Shown here: one piece after another, positions 7,173-15,554 of the stretch
How positions within the stretch are numbered: the stretch's first letter is position 1
Layout of the letters: every line of letters starts with the position of its first letter
Source of the DNA: Parcubacteria group bacterium
GTDB lineage: Bacteria > Patescibacteriota > Minisyncoccia > Portnoybacterales > UBA2143
NCBI GenBank assembly: GCA_002685955.1
Contig: NYYU01000047.1
Coordinates: 1 to 48,905, forward strand
DNA length: 48,905 nt
Direction: 5' to 3'
Translations under genes and position numbers: made by a program
The notes under the pieces: model-generated
What the model was told of the DNA's origin: nothing
The model's database searches: none
Seen by the model: the letters and a program-made list of their open reading frames with translations, nothing else

Positions 7173-8372
7173 ATGGCCGAAAAATTTGAAAGAAGCAAGC
7201 CACATCTTAATATTGGGACAATTGGTCACGTGGACCATGGTAAAACCACTTTAACTGCGGCTATTTTAAGGTGCCTCAAAGGAGCTGGCTTTACCTCTCA
7301 AGATAAAGGCGTTAGTGATATTGACAACGCTCCAGAAGAAAAAGCTCGCGGCTTAACTATCTCTGTAACTCATGTTGAATATGAGACAGCCAAAAGGCAT
7401 TACGCCCATATTGATTGCCCGGGACATGCTGACTATATTAAAAACATGATTACCGGGGCGGCTCAAATGGACGGAGCCATCTTAGTTGTTTCCGCTCCAG
7501 ATGGAGCGATGCCTCAAACTCGAGAGCACATTCTTTTAGCTCGTCAGGTCGGCTTACCAGCTTTGGTTGTATTTTTAAATAAAACTGACCAAGCTGATGA
7601 TTCAGAATTAGTTGACTTAGTTGAGCAAGAATTAAGAGAGCTTTTAAGTAAGTATGAATTTGATGGAGATAAGATTACTATTGTTCGCGGTTCGGCTTTA
7701 CAAGCTCTAGAATGCGGTTGTGGCAAAGAAGACTGTGAAAAATGTGGGCCGATTCTACAATTAATGAAAGCAGTTGATGAGAATATTCCAGAGCCTAAAC
7801 GAGCAGTTGATGGAGATTTCCTCTTGCCAGTTGAAGATGTTTTCTCAATTGAAGGCCGAGGCACCGTAGTAACTGGCCGTATTGAGCGGGGCGTTATTAA
7901 GATTAATGAAGAAGTTGAGATAATTGGCATTAAGGATACGCAAAAAACAGTAGTTACCGGAGTGGAGATGTTTAACAAATCTCTTGATCAAGGCCAGGCC
8001 GGAGACAATGCTGGAATCCTTTTAAGGGGAGTTAAAAGAGAAGATATCGAGCGAGGGCAGGTTTTAGTTAAGCCAGGCAGTGTTACGCCTCATACGGAAT
8101 TTGAAGGAGAGGTATATATCTTAAGCAAAGAGGAAGGCGGGCGTCATACTCCTTTCTTTAGCGGGTATAAGCCTCAATTCTTTATTAGAACCAGCGATGT
8201 TACGGGCGATGTGAGTTTGCCTGAAGGCACTGAAATGGTTATGCCGGGCGACACGGTTAGTTTGAAAGTTAAGTTAATGGCCCCAGTTGCCTTGGAGAAC
8301 AAACAGCGTTTTGCTCTCCGCGAAGGCGGTAAGACGGTCGGGGCCGGCGTAGTGACTAAGATAATTAAATGA
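7173..8372 (+). CDS. tuf: Elongation factor Tu with a four-cysteine insert
   Basis: GTPase that carries aminoacyl-tRNA to the ribosome. Its 399 residues contain G1 GHVDHGKT (18-25), DCPGHADY and NKTD. Domains 2 and 3 are complete ([13 protein letters not shown] to the C-terminal [10 protein letters not shown]). Domain 1 carries an unusual segment after GSALQALE with cysteines at 181, 183, 188 and 191 ([11 protein letters not shown]), where typical EF-Tu has a short Glu/Ala-rich linker. A metal site is possible. The stop is TGA, and a strong hairpin terminator at 8382-8413 follows. Confidence 0.97.
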   Translation: MAEKFERSKPHLNIGTIGHVDHGKTTLTAAILRCLKGAGFTSQDKGVSDIDNAPEEKARGLTISVTHVEYETAKRHYAHIDCPGHADYIKNMITGAAQMDGAILVVSAPDGAMPQTREHILLARQVGLPALVVFLNKTDQADDSELVDLVEQELRELLSKYEFDGDKITIVRGSALQALECGCGKEDCEKCGPILQLMKAVDENIPEPKRAVDGDFLLPVEDVFSIEGRGTVVTGRIERGVIKINEEVEIIGIKDTQKTVVTGVEMFNKSLDQGQAGDNAGILLRGVKREDIERGQVLVKPGSVTPHTEFEGEVYILSKEEGGRHTPFFSGYKPQFFIRTSDVTGDVSLPEGTEMVMPGDTVSLKVKLMAPVALENKQRFALREGGKTVGAGVVTKIIK

Positions 8373-8381
8373 TTTTCATCT

Positions 8382-8413
8382 AAAATCCCTGCCATTAGTA
8401 GGCGGGGATTTTA
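8382..8413 (+). terminator. Terminator after tuf
   Basis: AAAATCCC-T-GCC pairs with GGC-G-GGGATTTT around a seven-base loop, with the last Ts as tail. It separates tuf from rpsJ, so read-through or an unseen promoter must serve the S10 operon. Confidence 0.7.
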
Positions 8414-8432
8414 ATGTAAAACATTTTTAGTA

Positions 8433-8765
8433 ATGGCACCTAAAAAAGAAAAGGAAGTCAAACAGAGAATTCGTATTAGAATTCAAGCTTATGATCATAA
8501 GCTTGTTGATCAGTCAGTTAAACAAATTGTAGAAACAATTGAGCGCTATGATGCGGAGTTTCGCGGACCAGTTCCTTTACCGACCGCTATCCATAAATAT
8601 ACGATTAACCGTTCTACTTTTGTCCACAAAACGTCCCGGGAACAGTATGAAATGCGAGTTCATAAAAGGTTAATTGATGTAATCAACCCTAGCCCTAAAG
8701 TTATTGATGGATTGACCAGCTTGAATTTGCCAGCCGGGGTTGATATTGAAATAAAGATGACCTAG
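8433..8765 (+). CDS. rpsJ: 30S ribosomal protein S10 (uS10)
   Basis: Small-subunit head protein, also the NusE antitermination partner of NusB. It has 110 residues with the standard core [23 protein letters not shown] and [21 protein letters not shown]-type sequence. A short Lys-rich N-terminus (APKKEKEVK) precedes the core. It heads the S10 operon and is followed by a perfect ten-base-pair hairpin before rplC. Confidence 0.97.
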   Translation: MAPKKEKEVKQRIRIRIQAYDHKLVDQSVKQIVETIERYDAEFRGPVPLPTAIHKYTINRSTFVHKTSREQYEMRVHKRLIDVINPSPKVIDGLTSLNLPAGVDIEIKMT

Positions 8766-8791
8766 CGTCGCTATTGCCTATAAGTGGTTAG

Positions 8792-8820
8792 AAATACTGG
8801 GTTAGCGCCCAGTATTTTAT
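8792..8820 (+). terminator. Hairpin between rpsJ and rplC (attenuator-like)
   Basis: AAATACTGGG (8792-8801) pairs perfectly with CCCAGTATTT (8808-8817) and is followed by a weak T-rich tail. As it lies inside the S10 operon, partial termination is more likely than a full stop. Confidence 0.55.
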
Positions 8821-8836
8821 TGGCTAGTTAATAACA

Positions 8837-9520
8837 ATGAAATTTATTCTTGGTAAAAAATTAGGTATGACCCAAATTTTTAATAATCAAGGTCAAGTAA
8901 TCCCAGTTACTTTAGTTAAGGCTGGGCCTTGCCCGGTGGTTCAGATTAAAACGCAAGCCAAAGATGGATATGATTCAGTTCAGATTGGTTTTGAAAAACT
9001 TAAAGAAAAATCAGTTAAAAAACCGCAAAAAGGCCATTTTAAAAAAGCTGATTTAAAGGATAACTTCCGTTATTTAAGAGAGTTCAAAGACAGTCATTTA
9101 AAAATGGGTGATCGGGTTGATGTTTCTATTTTCAATCCAGGAGAAATAGTCAGAGTATCGGGCATTTCTAAAGGGAAAGGATTCCAGGGAGTTGTTAAGC
9201 GGCATGGTTTTAAGGGCTCGCCGGCCAGTCATGGCACCAAACACACCTTGCGAGCTCCAGGCTCAATCGGTTCCGCTTTTCCTCAAAGAGTTTTTAAAGG
9301 CAAAAAAATGGCTGGCCGCATGGGCAGCGATAAAATCTCAGTTAAGGGACTGGAAATTATTGAAATTGATCAAAAAGATAATTTATTGGCAATCAAAGGA
9401 GCCCTGCCGGGCAGAAAAGGAACCTTACTAGAAATCATTACAACCAAAGAGATAGCTAAAGTAGAAAAGGAAGAGCCAAAAGAAGCAGAGAAAAAAGAAG
9501 AACCGGAACAGGATAAATAA
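8837..9520 (+). CDS. rplC: 50S ribosomal protein L3 (uL3)
   Basis: One of the first 23S-binding proteins, reaching toward the peptidyl transferase centre. Family marks are MKFILGKKLGMTQIFN, VSGISKGKGFQGVVKRHGF and KKMAGRMGSDKISVKGL. The globular core ends near residue 203. The last 24 residues form a Glu/Lys-rich tail, an extension beyond the usual length of about 205-210. The next gene, rplD, begins three bases after the stop. Confidence 0.97.
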   Translation: MKFILGKKLGMTQIFNNQGQVIPVTLVKAGPCPVVQIKTQAKDGYDSVQIGFEKLKEKSVKKPQKGHFKKADLKDNFRYLREFKDSHLKMGDRVDVSIFNPGEIVRVSGISKGKGFQGVVKRHGFKGSPASHGTKHTLRAPGSIGSAFPQRVFKGKKMAGRMGSDKISVKGLEIIEIDQKDNLLAIKGALPGRKGTLLEIITTKEIAKVEKEEPKEAEKKEEPEQDK

Positions 9521-9522
9521 TT

Positions 9523-10167
9523 ATGAAAGTTGATTTATACAATCAAAAAGGCGAACAAGTTAGCAAGGTTGATTTGCCAGCCAAGATTTTTGATTTGGCT
9601 ATTAATCAGGATTTAGTTCATCAGGCCGTGGTAGCTCAAATGGCTAACGCCCGGGAAGCAATTGCTCATACTAAAGACAGAGGCGAAAGAAGAGGTGGCG
9701 GCCGCAAGCCTTGGCGACAAAAAGGAACGGGCCGAGCCCGCCATGGTTCAATCCGTTCACCAATTTGGCGAGGGGGCGGTATAACTTTCGGTCCAACCAG
9801 AGAGCGGGTTTTTACTAAAAAGATTAACAAGAAAATGAAAACCAAGGCCCTTTTTATGGCTTTATCTTCTAAAGTTAAAGATAAAGAAATGATTTTATTG
9901 GATAAATTAGAATTGGCTCAAGGCAAAACTAAGCAAATAGTCAACATTTTTAATGATTTAAAATCCAAAGTTGAAAAGAATTTAGATAAAGGTCTTTTAA
10001 TTGTTTTGCCTCAGAGTGATCAAAAATTATTCAGAGCAGCTAACAATCTGCCTAAGGTAGATGTGATCAGAGCGGATAGTTTAAATGTGGTAGATGTTTT
10101 AAAGTATAAATATCTTTTAATGCTTCAAGAGGCGATCAAAGTAATTGAGAAAACATATGTTAAATAA
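9523..10167 (+). CDS. rplD: 50S ribosomal protein L4 (uL4)
   Basis: Early assembly protein lining the peptide exit tunnel. The 214 residues carry the tunnel loop GGGRKPWRQKGTGRARHGSIRSP-type segment near residues 60-85 and the C-terminal Rossmann-like half (DKGLLIVLP, VDVIRADSLNVVDVLKYKYLL). In enteric bacteria L4 autoregulates the S10 operon; nothing here shows that. After the stop comes a 115-base AT-rich inverted repeat. Confidence 0.97.
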   Translation: MKVDLYNQKGEQVSKVDLPAKIFDLAINQDLVHQAVVAQMANAREAIAHTKDRGERRGGGRKPWRQKGTGRARHGSIRSPIWRGGGITFGPTRERVFTKKINKKMKTKALFMALSSKVKDKEMILLDKLELAQGKTKQIVNIFNDLKSKVEKNLDKGLLIVLPQSDQKLFRAANNLPKVDVIRADSLNVVDVLKYKYLLMLQEAIKVIEKTYVK

Positions 10168-10282
10168 ATTTTCAATATCCAATAACCAATATTCATTCAA
10201 TAACCAATATTCAAACATTCAATTATTGATTATTAATTTATTGAATGTTGAATGGGTGTTGAATGTTGGATATTGAGAATTG
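10168..10282. repeat. AT-rich inverted repeat family R3, copy 2
   Basis: TTTTCAATATCCAATAACC and repeated ATTCA/CCAATA units on the left face TTGAATGTTGAATGGGTG and TTGGATATTGAGAA on the right, the same right-arm phrase as in copy 1. It lies between rplD and rplW and contains the false upstream start of rplW. Confidence 0.7.
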
Positions 10283-10289
10283 TAAGTTT

Positions 10290-10745
10290 ATGACCTTATT
10301 AAGCAGATTCAAAAAGAAAGTCCCGACGTCCCCGAGGTTTCACTCGGGATCCCGATCTAGCATCGGGGAAGGTCGGGATCCCGACTCAAAAGACGTCGGG
10401 AAGGAACCTCTTGCCAAGAGGCCTGTTAGAGTTGTTAATAAAAAACAAACAGTTAAAGCTTATCAAATTATTAAACAACCTCATATTACAGAAAAAGCAA
10501 CTTGGCTAGCCGAACAAAACAAGCATGTTTTTAGGGTGGCTGCTAAGACTAATAAGATTGAGATAAAAAAAGCAATTGAAGGGCTTTATAGAGTTAAGGT
10601 TGATCGAGTTCGAATAATTCATATTGCTCCTAAAAAAAGACGTTTGGGCCGCCATCAGGGTTATCACCAAGGATTAAAACAAGGATTTAAAAAAGCCATC
10701 GTTACCTTGAAAAAAGGCCAAAAGATAGAATTATTAGCTAAATAA
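10290..10745 (+). CDS. rplW: 50S ribosomal protein L23 (uL23) with a repeat-encoded N-terminal segment
   Basis: Tunnel-exit protein and docking site for trigger factor and SRP. The conserved fold starts near residue 51 ([19 protein letters not shown]) and runs to [13 protein letters not shown] and [13 protein letters not shown]. Before it lies an unusual N-terminal region: residues 11-37 are encoded entirely by a palindromic repeat at 10321-10401 read in frame. I choose the ATG at 10290, since the in-frame ATG at 10263 lies in the AT-rich repeat. Five Lys/Arg residues in the first ten give a basic start. Overlaps none; rplB starts two bases on. Confidence 0.92.
   Translation: MTLLSRFKKKVPTSPRFHSGSRSSIGEGRDPDSKDVGKEPLAKRPVRVVNKKQTVKAYQIIKQPHITEKATWLAEQNKHVFRVAAKTNKIEIKKAIEGLYRVKVDRVRIIHIAPKKRRLGRHQGYHQGLKQGFKKAIVTLKKGQKIELLAK
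10321..10401 (+). repeat. Palindromic repeat family R2 inside rplW
   Basis: Perfect ten-base outer arms TCCCGACGTC and GACGTCGGGA enclose three smaller palindromes (CCCGAG/CTCGGG, TCCCGAT/ATCGGGG, GTCGGGATCCCGAC). Length 81, a multiple of three, and the reading frame stays open. It shares phase and the G-R-D-P-D peptide with the rpsL copy. Confidence 0.9.
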
Positions 10746-10746
10746 T

Positions 10747-11592
10747 ATGAAGAGATATAAGCCAACAACGCCCGGCCGCCGAGGCATGACTTCAGTAGAT
10801 TTTTCCGGGCTAACCAAAACTAAACCGGCTAAAAAACTAACTAAAAAATTAGTTCAAAAGGCCGGCCGGGGTTATCGCGGCCGCATTACGGTTCGCCATC
10901 GAGGGGGCGGCCATAAAAGAAAGTATCGTTTGATTGATTTTAAGCGTTTTGATCGGATTGATATTCCGGCTAAGGTGGCTTCTATTGAATATGATCCTAA
11001 CCGAAGCTCTTTTATTGCTTTATTAAATTACGTTGACGGAGTTAAAAGATATATTCTAGCGCCCGAAGGTCTTAAGGTTGGTCATCAAGTTATTTGTCAG
11101 GAAAAAGCGCCTTTAAAGACTGGCAATCGGATGGCTTTAAAAAATCTTTCAGTTGGCACTCAGGTTTACAATGTTGAACTTTTACCCCGTAAAGGCGGTC
11201 AATTGGTTCGTTCAGCTGGCGGCTCTGCTCAGGTCATGGCTAATGAGGGCGGCTATACCCACTTAAAATTATCTTCCAGTGAAGTTAGGATGGTTAAAGA
11301 TACTTGTTTGGCCAGCATTGGACAATTAAGTAATTTAGAGCATAATACAGTAGTGATTGGTAAAGCCGGCCGCAACCGCTGGATGGGGCGCCGACCAACT
11401 GTTCGTGGTTCAGCCATGAATCCGGTTGATCATCCTCACGGCGGAGGAGAAAATCGCCAGTCAATTGGTTTGAGAAAAGGGCCTAAAACGCCTTGGGGCA
11501 AATTAGCTTATGGAGTTAAGACTCGAAAAAAGAAAAAGGCCAGCAATAAGTTAATTATTAAAAGAAGAATTAAGAAGAAAAAAAAGAGATAA
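10747..11592 (+). CDS. rplB: 50S ribosomal protein L2 (uL2)
   Basis: Highly conserved protein needed for subunit association and peptidyl transferase activity. The 281 residues show [22 protein letters not shown], the central [20 protein letters not shown], and the functional [15 protein letters not shown] loop with the key His. The C-terminus is very Lys/Arg-rich (from about residue 258). Tight spacing (two bases from rplW, four to rpsS) indicates co-translation. Confidence 0.98.
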   Translation: MKRYKPTTPGRRGMTSVDFSGLTKTKPAKKLTKKLVQKAGRGYRGRITVRHRGGGHKRKYRLIDFKRFDRIDIPAKVASIEYDPNRSSFIALLNYVDGVKRYILAPEGLKVGHQVICQEKAPLKTGNRMALKNLSVGTQVYNVELLPRKGGQLVRSAGGSAQVMANEGGYTHLKLSSSEVRMVKDTCLASIGQLSNLEHNTVVIGKAGRNRWMGRRPTVRGSAMNPVDHPHGGGENRQSIGLRKGPKTPWGKLAYGVKTRKKKKASNKLIIKRRIKKKKKR

Positions 11593-11596
11593 AAAT

Positions 11597-11881
11597 ATGT
11601 CACGTTCACTTAAAAAAGGTCCCTATGTTGATGAAAAGCTATTGAAAAAAGTAGCTAATTTAAAGTCGGGCGATAAAGTAGTGATTAAAACATGGGCTCG
11701 GGCCTGTACCATCACACCGGCCATGGTTGGTTTTACTTTTGGGGTTCATAATGGCAAAGAACATCTTAGGGTCTTTGTTACCGAAGACATGGTTGGTCAT
11801 AAATTAGGTGAATTCTCTCCAACCAGAAAATTTGTTAAGCATGGCGGTAAAATACAGCGTGAACAGGAAAAAGGGAAATAA
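11597..11881 (+). CDS. rpsS: 30S ribosomal protein S19 (uS19)
   Basis: Head protein of the small subunit that contacts S13 and the A-site tRNA region. The 94 residues are standard: [19 protein letters not shown] at the start, then [25 protein letters not shown] and [19 protein letters not shown]. It lies between rplB and rplV in canonical order and ends two bases before rplV. Confidence 0.98.
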   Translation: MSRSLKKGPYVDEKLLKKVANLKSGDKVVIKTWARACTITPAMVGFTFGVHNGKEHLRVFVTEDMVGHKLGEFSPTRKFVKHGGKIQREQEKGK

Positions 11882-11883
11882 AT

Positions 11884-12444
11884 ATGGCTATTAAAGCAAA
11901 GTTAAAACATTTAAGAATATCGCCCAGAAAAGTGAGATTGGTCGCCAACCTCATTAACAAGATGGGGGTGATTGAGGCTGAAAAACAGTTAAAGTTTTTA
12001 CCCAAAAGATCGGCTCGGCCAATTTTAAAGCTTTTAAATTCAGCCGTGGCTAATGCTCGGCATAACGATAATTTAGCTAAAGAAGATCTTTATGTAGATC
12101 AGGTTGTGGTTGAAGCGGGGCCTGTTTTAAAGCGTTGGCGAGCTCGAGCCATGGGTCGGGCCGCTCCTATTTGGAAAAGAACCAGTCATATTGCCATTAC
12201 TCTACAAGCCCGGTCAGGGGCCAAGGTTCAAGAGCCGGTTAAAACAGAGACCGAATCAGTCAGCCAGTCAGTTGAACAGGTCGTAGATACCGTAGATACT
12301 AAAAAGGAAAAGGGATTTGATAAGAAAACAAAAGCGATTCATCCTAAAAAACCCTATGATACAACCTCTCAATCAAAGAAAAAGTTCTTTAGCCGTCAAA
12401 CTTTGGGTAATGCTAAAAAGCTTTTCAGAAGAAAAAGCATATAG
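11884..12444 (+). CDS. rplV: 50S ribosomal protein L22 (uL22) with a long C-terminal extension
   Basis: Tunnel-lining protein whose beta hairpin helps form the constriction. The core (residues 1-115) is clear: KLKHLRISPRKVRLVANLI, LLNSAVANARHNDN and WRARAMGRAAPIWKRTSHI. Residues 116-186 are an extension not found in typical bacterial L22 (about 110 residues). It has an acidic, Val/Thr-rich part and then a Lys-rich part ending LFRRKSI. It looks disordered and probably lies on the ribosome surface (inference). Confidence 0.96.
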   Translation: MAIKAKLKHLRISPRKVRLVANLINKMGVIEAEKQLKFLPKRSARPILKLLNSAVANARHNDNLAKEDLYVDQVVVEAGPVLKRWRARAMGRAAPIWKRTSHIAITLQARSGAKVQEPVKTETESVSQSVEQVVDTVDTKKEKGFDKKTKAIHPKKPYDTTSQSKKKFFSRQTLGNAKKLFRRKSI

Positions 12445-12446
12445 TT

Positions 12447-13100
12447 ATGGGACATAAAGTACATCCATACATTTTTCGAATAGGCTCAGTTTATACTTGG
12501 AAATCACGCTGGTTTAGTCGAAAAAAATACAGTAAATTTTTAAAACAAGATGTTATCTTGCGCGCTTTTATTACTAAAAAATTGGAAAAAGCAGGGGTTA
12601 ATTCAGTGGAAATAGAGCGTTCGGCTAATTCCATCAATATTATTGTTAAAACTGCTCGGCCCGGATTAGTTATTGGTCGAGGCGGCGGCGGCATTGAAGA
12701 ACTTAAAAAAGAAATTAAAAAACTTTTTGAAAAAAAGACTCCAGAATTAGCCAAAACAGAGATCCGTTTGGAAATTGAAGAAGTTAAACAGCCGACCGCT
12801 CAGGCAAATATTGTTGCGATGGATTTAGCCGGTCAGATAGAAAGGCGTTTTCCTTATCGACGAGTGATTAAGCAGGGCCTGGATAAGATTATGACTAATC
12901 AAGAAATCAAAGGAGCCAAGATAATGATTAAAGGCAGATTAAATGGGAATGAGATTGCTCGAAAAGAATGGTTAAGCAAAGGGAGAATTCCCTTGCAAAC
13001 CTTACGCTCTAACATTGACTATGCTCAAGCAACTGCTTACACTAGCTATGGGACAGTTGGCATAACCATTTGGATTTATAAAGGAGACATCTTCGATTAA
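12447..13100 (+). CDS. rpsC: 30S ribosomal protein S3 (uS3)
   Basis: mRNA entry-channel protein with helicase-like function. The 217 residues start MGHKVHPYIFRIG and contain the KH domain loop GLVIGRGGGGIEELKKEI (around residues 72-90). The C-terminal domain follows (RRFPYRRVIKQGLDKIM, GAKIMIKGRLNGNEIARKEW). In this protein KH usually carries GxxG as GKGG or GRGG; GRGG is seen. A repeat copy (13132-13218) separates it from rplP, where genes are normally adjacent. Confidence 0.97.
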   Translation: MGHKVHPYIFRIGSVYTWKSRWFSRKKYSKFLKQDVILRAFITKKLEKAGVNSVEIERSANSINIIVKTARPGLVIGRGGGGIEELKKEIKKLFEKKTPELAKTEIRLEIEEVKQPTAQANIVAMDLAGQIERRFPYRRVIKQGLDKIMTNQEIKGAKIMIKGRLNGNEIARKEWLSKGRIPLQTLRSNIDYAQATAYTSYGTVGITIWIYKGDIFD

Positions 13101-13131
13101 TTCCCAAGAAATGTTAAATTTTTTCGCGCTA

Positions 13132-13218
13132 CGAAAACTAAATTTTTAGATCACTTATCCCTACCCTCGCTTTGCTCGGGCGCACGCCCACACCTGTGAT
13201 CTAAAAATCTGTTTTCTT
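13132..13218 (+). repeat. Palindromic repeat family R1, copy B, between rpsC and rplP
   Basis: Arms CGAAAACTAAATTTTTAGATCAC-type and GTGATCTAAAAATCTGTTTTC-type pair almost completely. The inner stem is GATCAC/GTGATC, whereas other copies have ATCG/CGAT at the same place, so both arms changed together. The centre carries CCCTACCCTCGC and CTCGGGCGCACGCCC. TTCGCGCT occurs directly on both flanks (13123-13130 and 13217-13224). Confidence 0.88.
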
Positions 13219-13261
13219 CGCGCTTTAAAAATTAAAAATTAAAAATTAGAAATTTTAATTC

Positions 13262-13672
13262 ATGTTAGCTCCAAAAAAAGTAAAACATCGTAAATGGCAA
13301 AAAGGCCGCCGACGCAATAAAGGGAAAGAAAGCCGAGGAACGCAGGTGTCTTTTGGCAGTTATGGTTTAAAGATTATGGAACCTTGCTGGATGACGGCTC
13401 GGCAGATTGAGGCCGCCCGGCGAGCCATGACCAGATATGTCCAACGAGGCGGTAAAATCTGGATTAGGATTTTTCCTGACAAGCCCGTAACTAAAAAAGG
13501 CATTGAGGTTCCCATGGGCGGCGGCAAGGGCAGTGTTGACCATTATGTTTCTCCGGTTAAGGCCGGTCGGATTATCTTTGAAATGGATGGTGTTTCAGAA
13601 GACATGGCTCGAGAGGCGATGAGAAAAGCGGGCCATAAATTACCGGTTAAAACAAAATTTATTGTTAAATAA
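13262..13672 (+). CDS. rplP: 50S ribosomal protein L16 (uL16)
   Basis: Large-subunit protein near the A-site tRNA elbow. The 136 residues match the family: [47 protein letters not shown] and [27 protein letters not shown]. Length is normal. The gene follows a repeat insertion, but its own start and order (rpsC, rplP, rpmC) are preserved. Confidence 0.98.
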   Translation: MLAPKKVKHRKWQKGRRRNKGKESRGTQVSFGSYGLKIMEPCWMTARQIEAARRAMTRYVQRGGKIWIRIFPDKPVTKKGIEVPMGGGKGSVDHYVSPVKAGRIIFEMDGVSEDMAREAMRKAGHKLPVKTKFIVK

Positions 13673-13675
13673 TTT

Positions 13676-13870
13676 ATGAAAATTAAAGAATTACGCCAAA
13701 AAACAGAAAGGGAACTAAACGATCTATTAACTGAGTATCAGTATAAGTCAGGCCAGCTTAAGTTTGACTTAGCTTCTAAAAAGCTTAAGAATGTTAAACA
13801 AATTAAGGAATTGCGCCGGGATATAGCTAGAATTAAAACCATTTTAAAGAAAGATTCTAAAAAAGATTAA
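13676..13870 (+). CDS. rpmC: 50S ribosomal protein L29 (uL29)
   Basis: Two-helix protein near the tunnel exit, beside L23. It is 64 residues: MKIKELRQKTERELNDLL, then a second helix with LKNVKQIKELRRDIARIKTIL and a Lys-rich end. Length and order fit the family. It begins three bases after rplP and ends two before rpsQ. Confidence 0.96.
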   Translation: MKIKELRQKTERELNDLLTEYQYKSGQLKFDLASKKLKNVKQIKELRRDIARIKTILKKDSKKD

Positions 13871-13872
13871 TC

Positions 13873-14151
13873 ATGGACAAAGAGAAAAAACAATTAAAGA
13901 AAACCCGTCTTTTAAAGGGTGTCGTGGTCAGCGATAAAATGGATAAAACCATTACAGTTTTAGTTAATCGCTATAAAAAGCATCCTAAGTATAAGAAGCG
14001 CTATAAGATTAGCAAAAAATACAAGGTTGATGATCGGGATAATAAATATAAGAAAGGCGATTTAGTAATTATTCAGGGTTGTAGGCCAATTAGTAAAGAT
14101 AAAAGATGGACAGTAAAGGGCTTGGTTGGAAATTCTGAGGCAAAGCCGTAG
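13873..14151 (+). CDS. rpsQ: 30S ribosomal protein S17 (uS17)
   Basis: Small-subunit OB-fold protein that binds helix 11 of 16S rRNA. The fold is shown by KGVVVSDKMDKTITVLVNRYKKHPKYKK, GDLVIIQGCRPISKDKRW. Typical S17 stops shortly after this point; here the end KGLVGNSEAKP is encoded partly by a palindrome (14115-14173) that also covers the end of rplE. Total 92 residues. Confidence 0.97.
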   Translation: MDKEKKQLKKTRLLKGVVVSDKMDKTITVLVNRYKKHPKYKKRYKISKKYKVDDRDNKYKKGDLVIIQGCRPISKDKRWTVKGLVGNSEAKP

Positions 14152-14173
14152 GAATTTCCAATACCAAACCTTT
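14115..14173 (+). repeat. Palindrome family R4 overlapping the rpsQ 3' end
   Basis: AAAGGGCTTGGTTGGAAATT faces AATTTCCAATACCAAACCTTT-like sequence. The related copy at 15484-15524 overlaps rplE in the same reading phase. Confidence 0.75.
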
Positions 14174-14175
14174 AC

Positions 14176-14277
14176 CCGCCCAAATTTTCGCCTTGCGAAA
14201 AATTGTGGCGGGTAGCGATTTTACAGCTAAATTTATCTCACTAAATAAATTTAGTTCGTAAATTTAGGCAAAATAGC
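14176..14277 (+). repeat. Intergenic palindromes before rplN, including an AAATTTA element
   Basis: CCCGCC (14176-14181) faces GGCGGG (14205-14210) around a small TTTTCGC-type hairpin. Then GCTAAATTTA and GTAAATTTAGGCAAAAT follow, like the elements before nusG (41998-42035) and rplK. The element ends next to the rplN start. Confidence 0.55.
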
Positions 14278-14278
14278 T

Positions 14279-14644
14279 ATGATACAAGCCGGCACCAAAT
14301 TAAAAGTAGCTGATAATACTGGAGCTAAAATGATCCAGTGTTTTAAGGTTTTAGGCGGTAGTCGTCGGCGCTATGCTCAAATCGGCGATATTGTCGTTGC
14401 TTCAGTCAAGTTAGCTGAGCCAAGAAAGTCGGTTGAAAAGAAAGATATTGTTAAGGCCGTAATTGTCAGACAAAGCCAGGCCTTCCGCCGAACTGATGGT
14501 TCCTATATTCGTTTTGATGAAAACGCTGCGGTGATTATTGAAGGGTTTAATCCTAAGGGCGGTCGTATTTTTGGACCGGTGACCAGAGAATTAAAAGAAA
14601 AAGGGTTTGATAAAATCGTTTCATTAGCGCCCGAAGTGCTTTAA
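14279..14644 (+). CDS. rplN: 50S ribosomal protein L14 (uL14)
   Basis: Large-subunit protein at the subunit interface and the binding site of the RsfS silencing factor. The 121 residues show [65 protein letters not shown] and [25 protein letters not shown]. Length and order are standard. A repeat cluster separates it from rpsQ. Confidence 0.98.
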   Translation: MIQAGTKLKVADNTGAKMIQCFKVLGGSRRRYAQIGDIVVASVKLAEPRKSVEKKDIVKAVIVRQSQAFRRTDGSYIRFDENAAVIIEGFNPKGGRIFGPVTRELKEKGFDKIVSLAPEVL

Positions 14645-14648
14645 ATTT

Positions 14649-14954
14649 ATGAAGATTAAAAAAGGTGATCAGGTTTTAGTAATAAGCGGGAAAGACAAAG
14701 GGAAAAAAGCCAAAGTTTTGGAAGCTTTTCCAGTTGAAGAAAAGATTGTAGTTCAAGGAGTTAATATTGTCCGTAAGCATCGTCGGCCTAAAAATGAAAA
14801 AGAAAAAGGTCAGATTGTTGAAATCCCTAAAGCAATTAGCGTGTCTAATGTTAAATTGGTCTGTCCTAAATGCGGCAAGCCGGCGCGAGTTGGTTATCAA
14901 TTGACAGAAAAGACAAAGTATCGCATTTGTAAAAAATGTCAACAAGAAGTATAA
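14649..14954 (+). CDS. rplX: 50S ribosomal protein L24 (uL24), zinc-ribbon form
   Basis: Assembly initiator of the large subunit. The KOW part is at the start (MKIKKGDQVLVISGKDKGKKAKVL), followed by VVQGVNIVRKHRRP. The C-terminal half has two CxxC pairs (C72/C75 and C94/C97), which can hold one zinc. Many bacterial L24 proteins have lost these cysteines. Total 101 residues. The gene ends two bases before the start I choose for rplE. Confidence 0.97.
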   Translation: MKIKKGDQVLVISGKDKGKKAKVLEAFPVEEKIVVQGVNIVRKHRRPKNEKEKGQIVEIPKAISVSNVKLVCPKCGKPARVGYQLTEKTKYRICKKCQQEV

Positions 14955-14956
14955 AT

Positions 14957-15505
14957 ATGCGTTTAAAGGATAAATACATTAAACAAGTTGTTCCAGCCCT
15001 TAAAGAGAAATTAGATTGTCAAAATGACTTGGCTGTGCCCAGGGTGGTTAAGGTTGTGATTAATACCGGATTTAATCCTAAAGACAAGGATGAGAAAGCC
15101 CAAAAGGAAATTATGGACAGCTTAACTTCAATTGCCGGTCAAAAAACAGTTATTTGCCAGGCTAAAAAGTCAGAAGCTGGTTTTAAAATTAGACAAGGTA
15201 TGCCTATTGGAGTTAAGGTTACTTTAAGAGGTAGACGGATGTATGATTTTTTGGATAGGTTGATTCATATTGCTCTGCCTCGTAGTCGTGATTTCCGCGG
15301 TTTGCCTCAGAAGAATGTTGATCAGGCTGGTAATTTAAATATTGGCGTTAAAGAACAGATTATCTTTCCAGAGATTTCAGCTGAAAATACTAGAAGTATT
15401 TTTGGTTTAGAAATTGCTGTGGTAACCACAGCTAAAAGTCGTCCGGAAGGAATAGGGTTATTCAAATTAATGGGATTTCCTATAAAGGGCTTGGTTGAAA
15501 AGTAA
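14957..15505 (+). CDS. rplE: 50S ribosomal protein L5 (uL5)
   Basis: 5S rRNA-binding protein of the central protuberance. The 182 residues run from [18 protein letters not shown] to [21 protein letters not shown]. They include [28 protein letters not shown] and [19 protein letters not shown] start at 14957, since an earlier in-frame start would overlap rplX. The family usually ends at GFPF plus a residue or two. The extra KGLVEK is encoded by the arm of a palindrome shared with rpsQ. Confidence 0.97.
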   Translation: MRLKDKYIKQVVPALKEKLDCQNDLAVPRVVKVVINTGFNPKDKDEKAQKEIMDSLTSIAGQKTVICQAKKSEAGFKIRQGMPIGVKVTLRGRRMYDFLDRLIHIALPRSRDFRGLPQKNVDQAGNLNIGVKEQIIFPEISAENTRSIFGLEIAVVTTAKSRPEGIGLFKLMGFPIKGLVEK

Positions 15506-15524
15506 TTTTCAATACCAAACCTTT
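15484..15524 (+). repeat. Palindrome family R4 overlapping the rplE 3' end
   Basis: AAAGGGCTTGGTTGAAAA (15484-15501) faces TTTTCAATACCAAACCTTT (15506-15524), with the rplE stop in the loop. A GC palindrome, TCCGCC-TAA-GGCGGA, follows at 15526-15540. Confidence 0.8.
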
Positions 15525-15554
15525 ATCCGCCTAAGGCGGATACACAAAACATTT

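Noticed and set aside
7544-7978. Long minus-strand open frame inside tuf
   Set aside because: A shadow frame of a strongly coding gene with no recognisable domain. The same holds for the minus-strand frames in fusA, rpsC, rplO and nusG.
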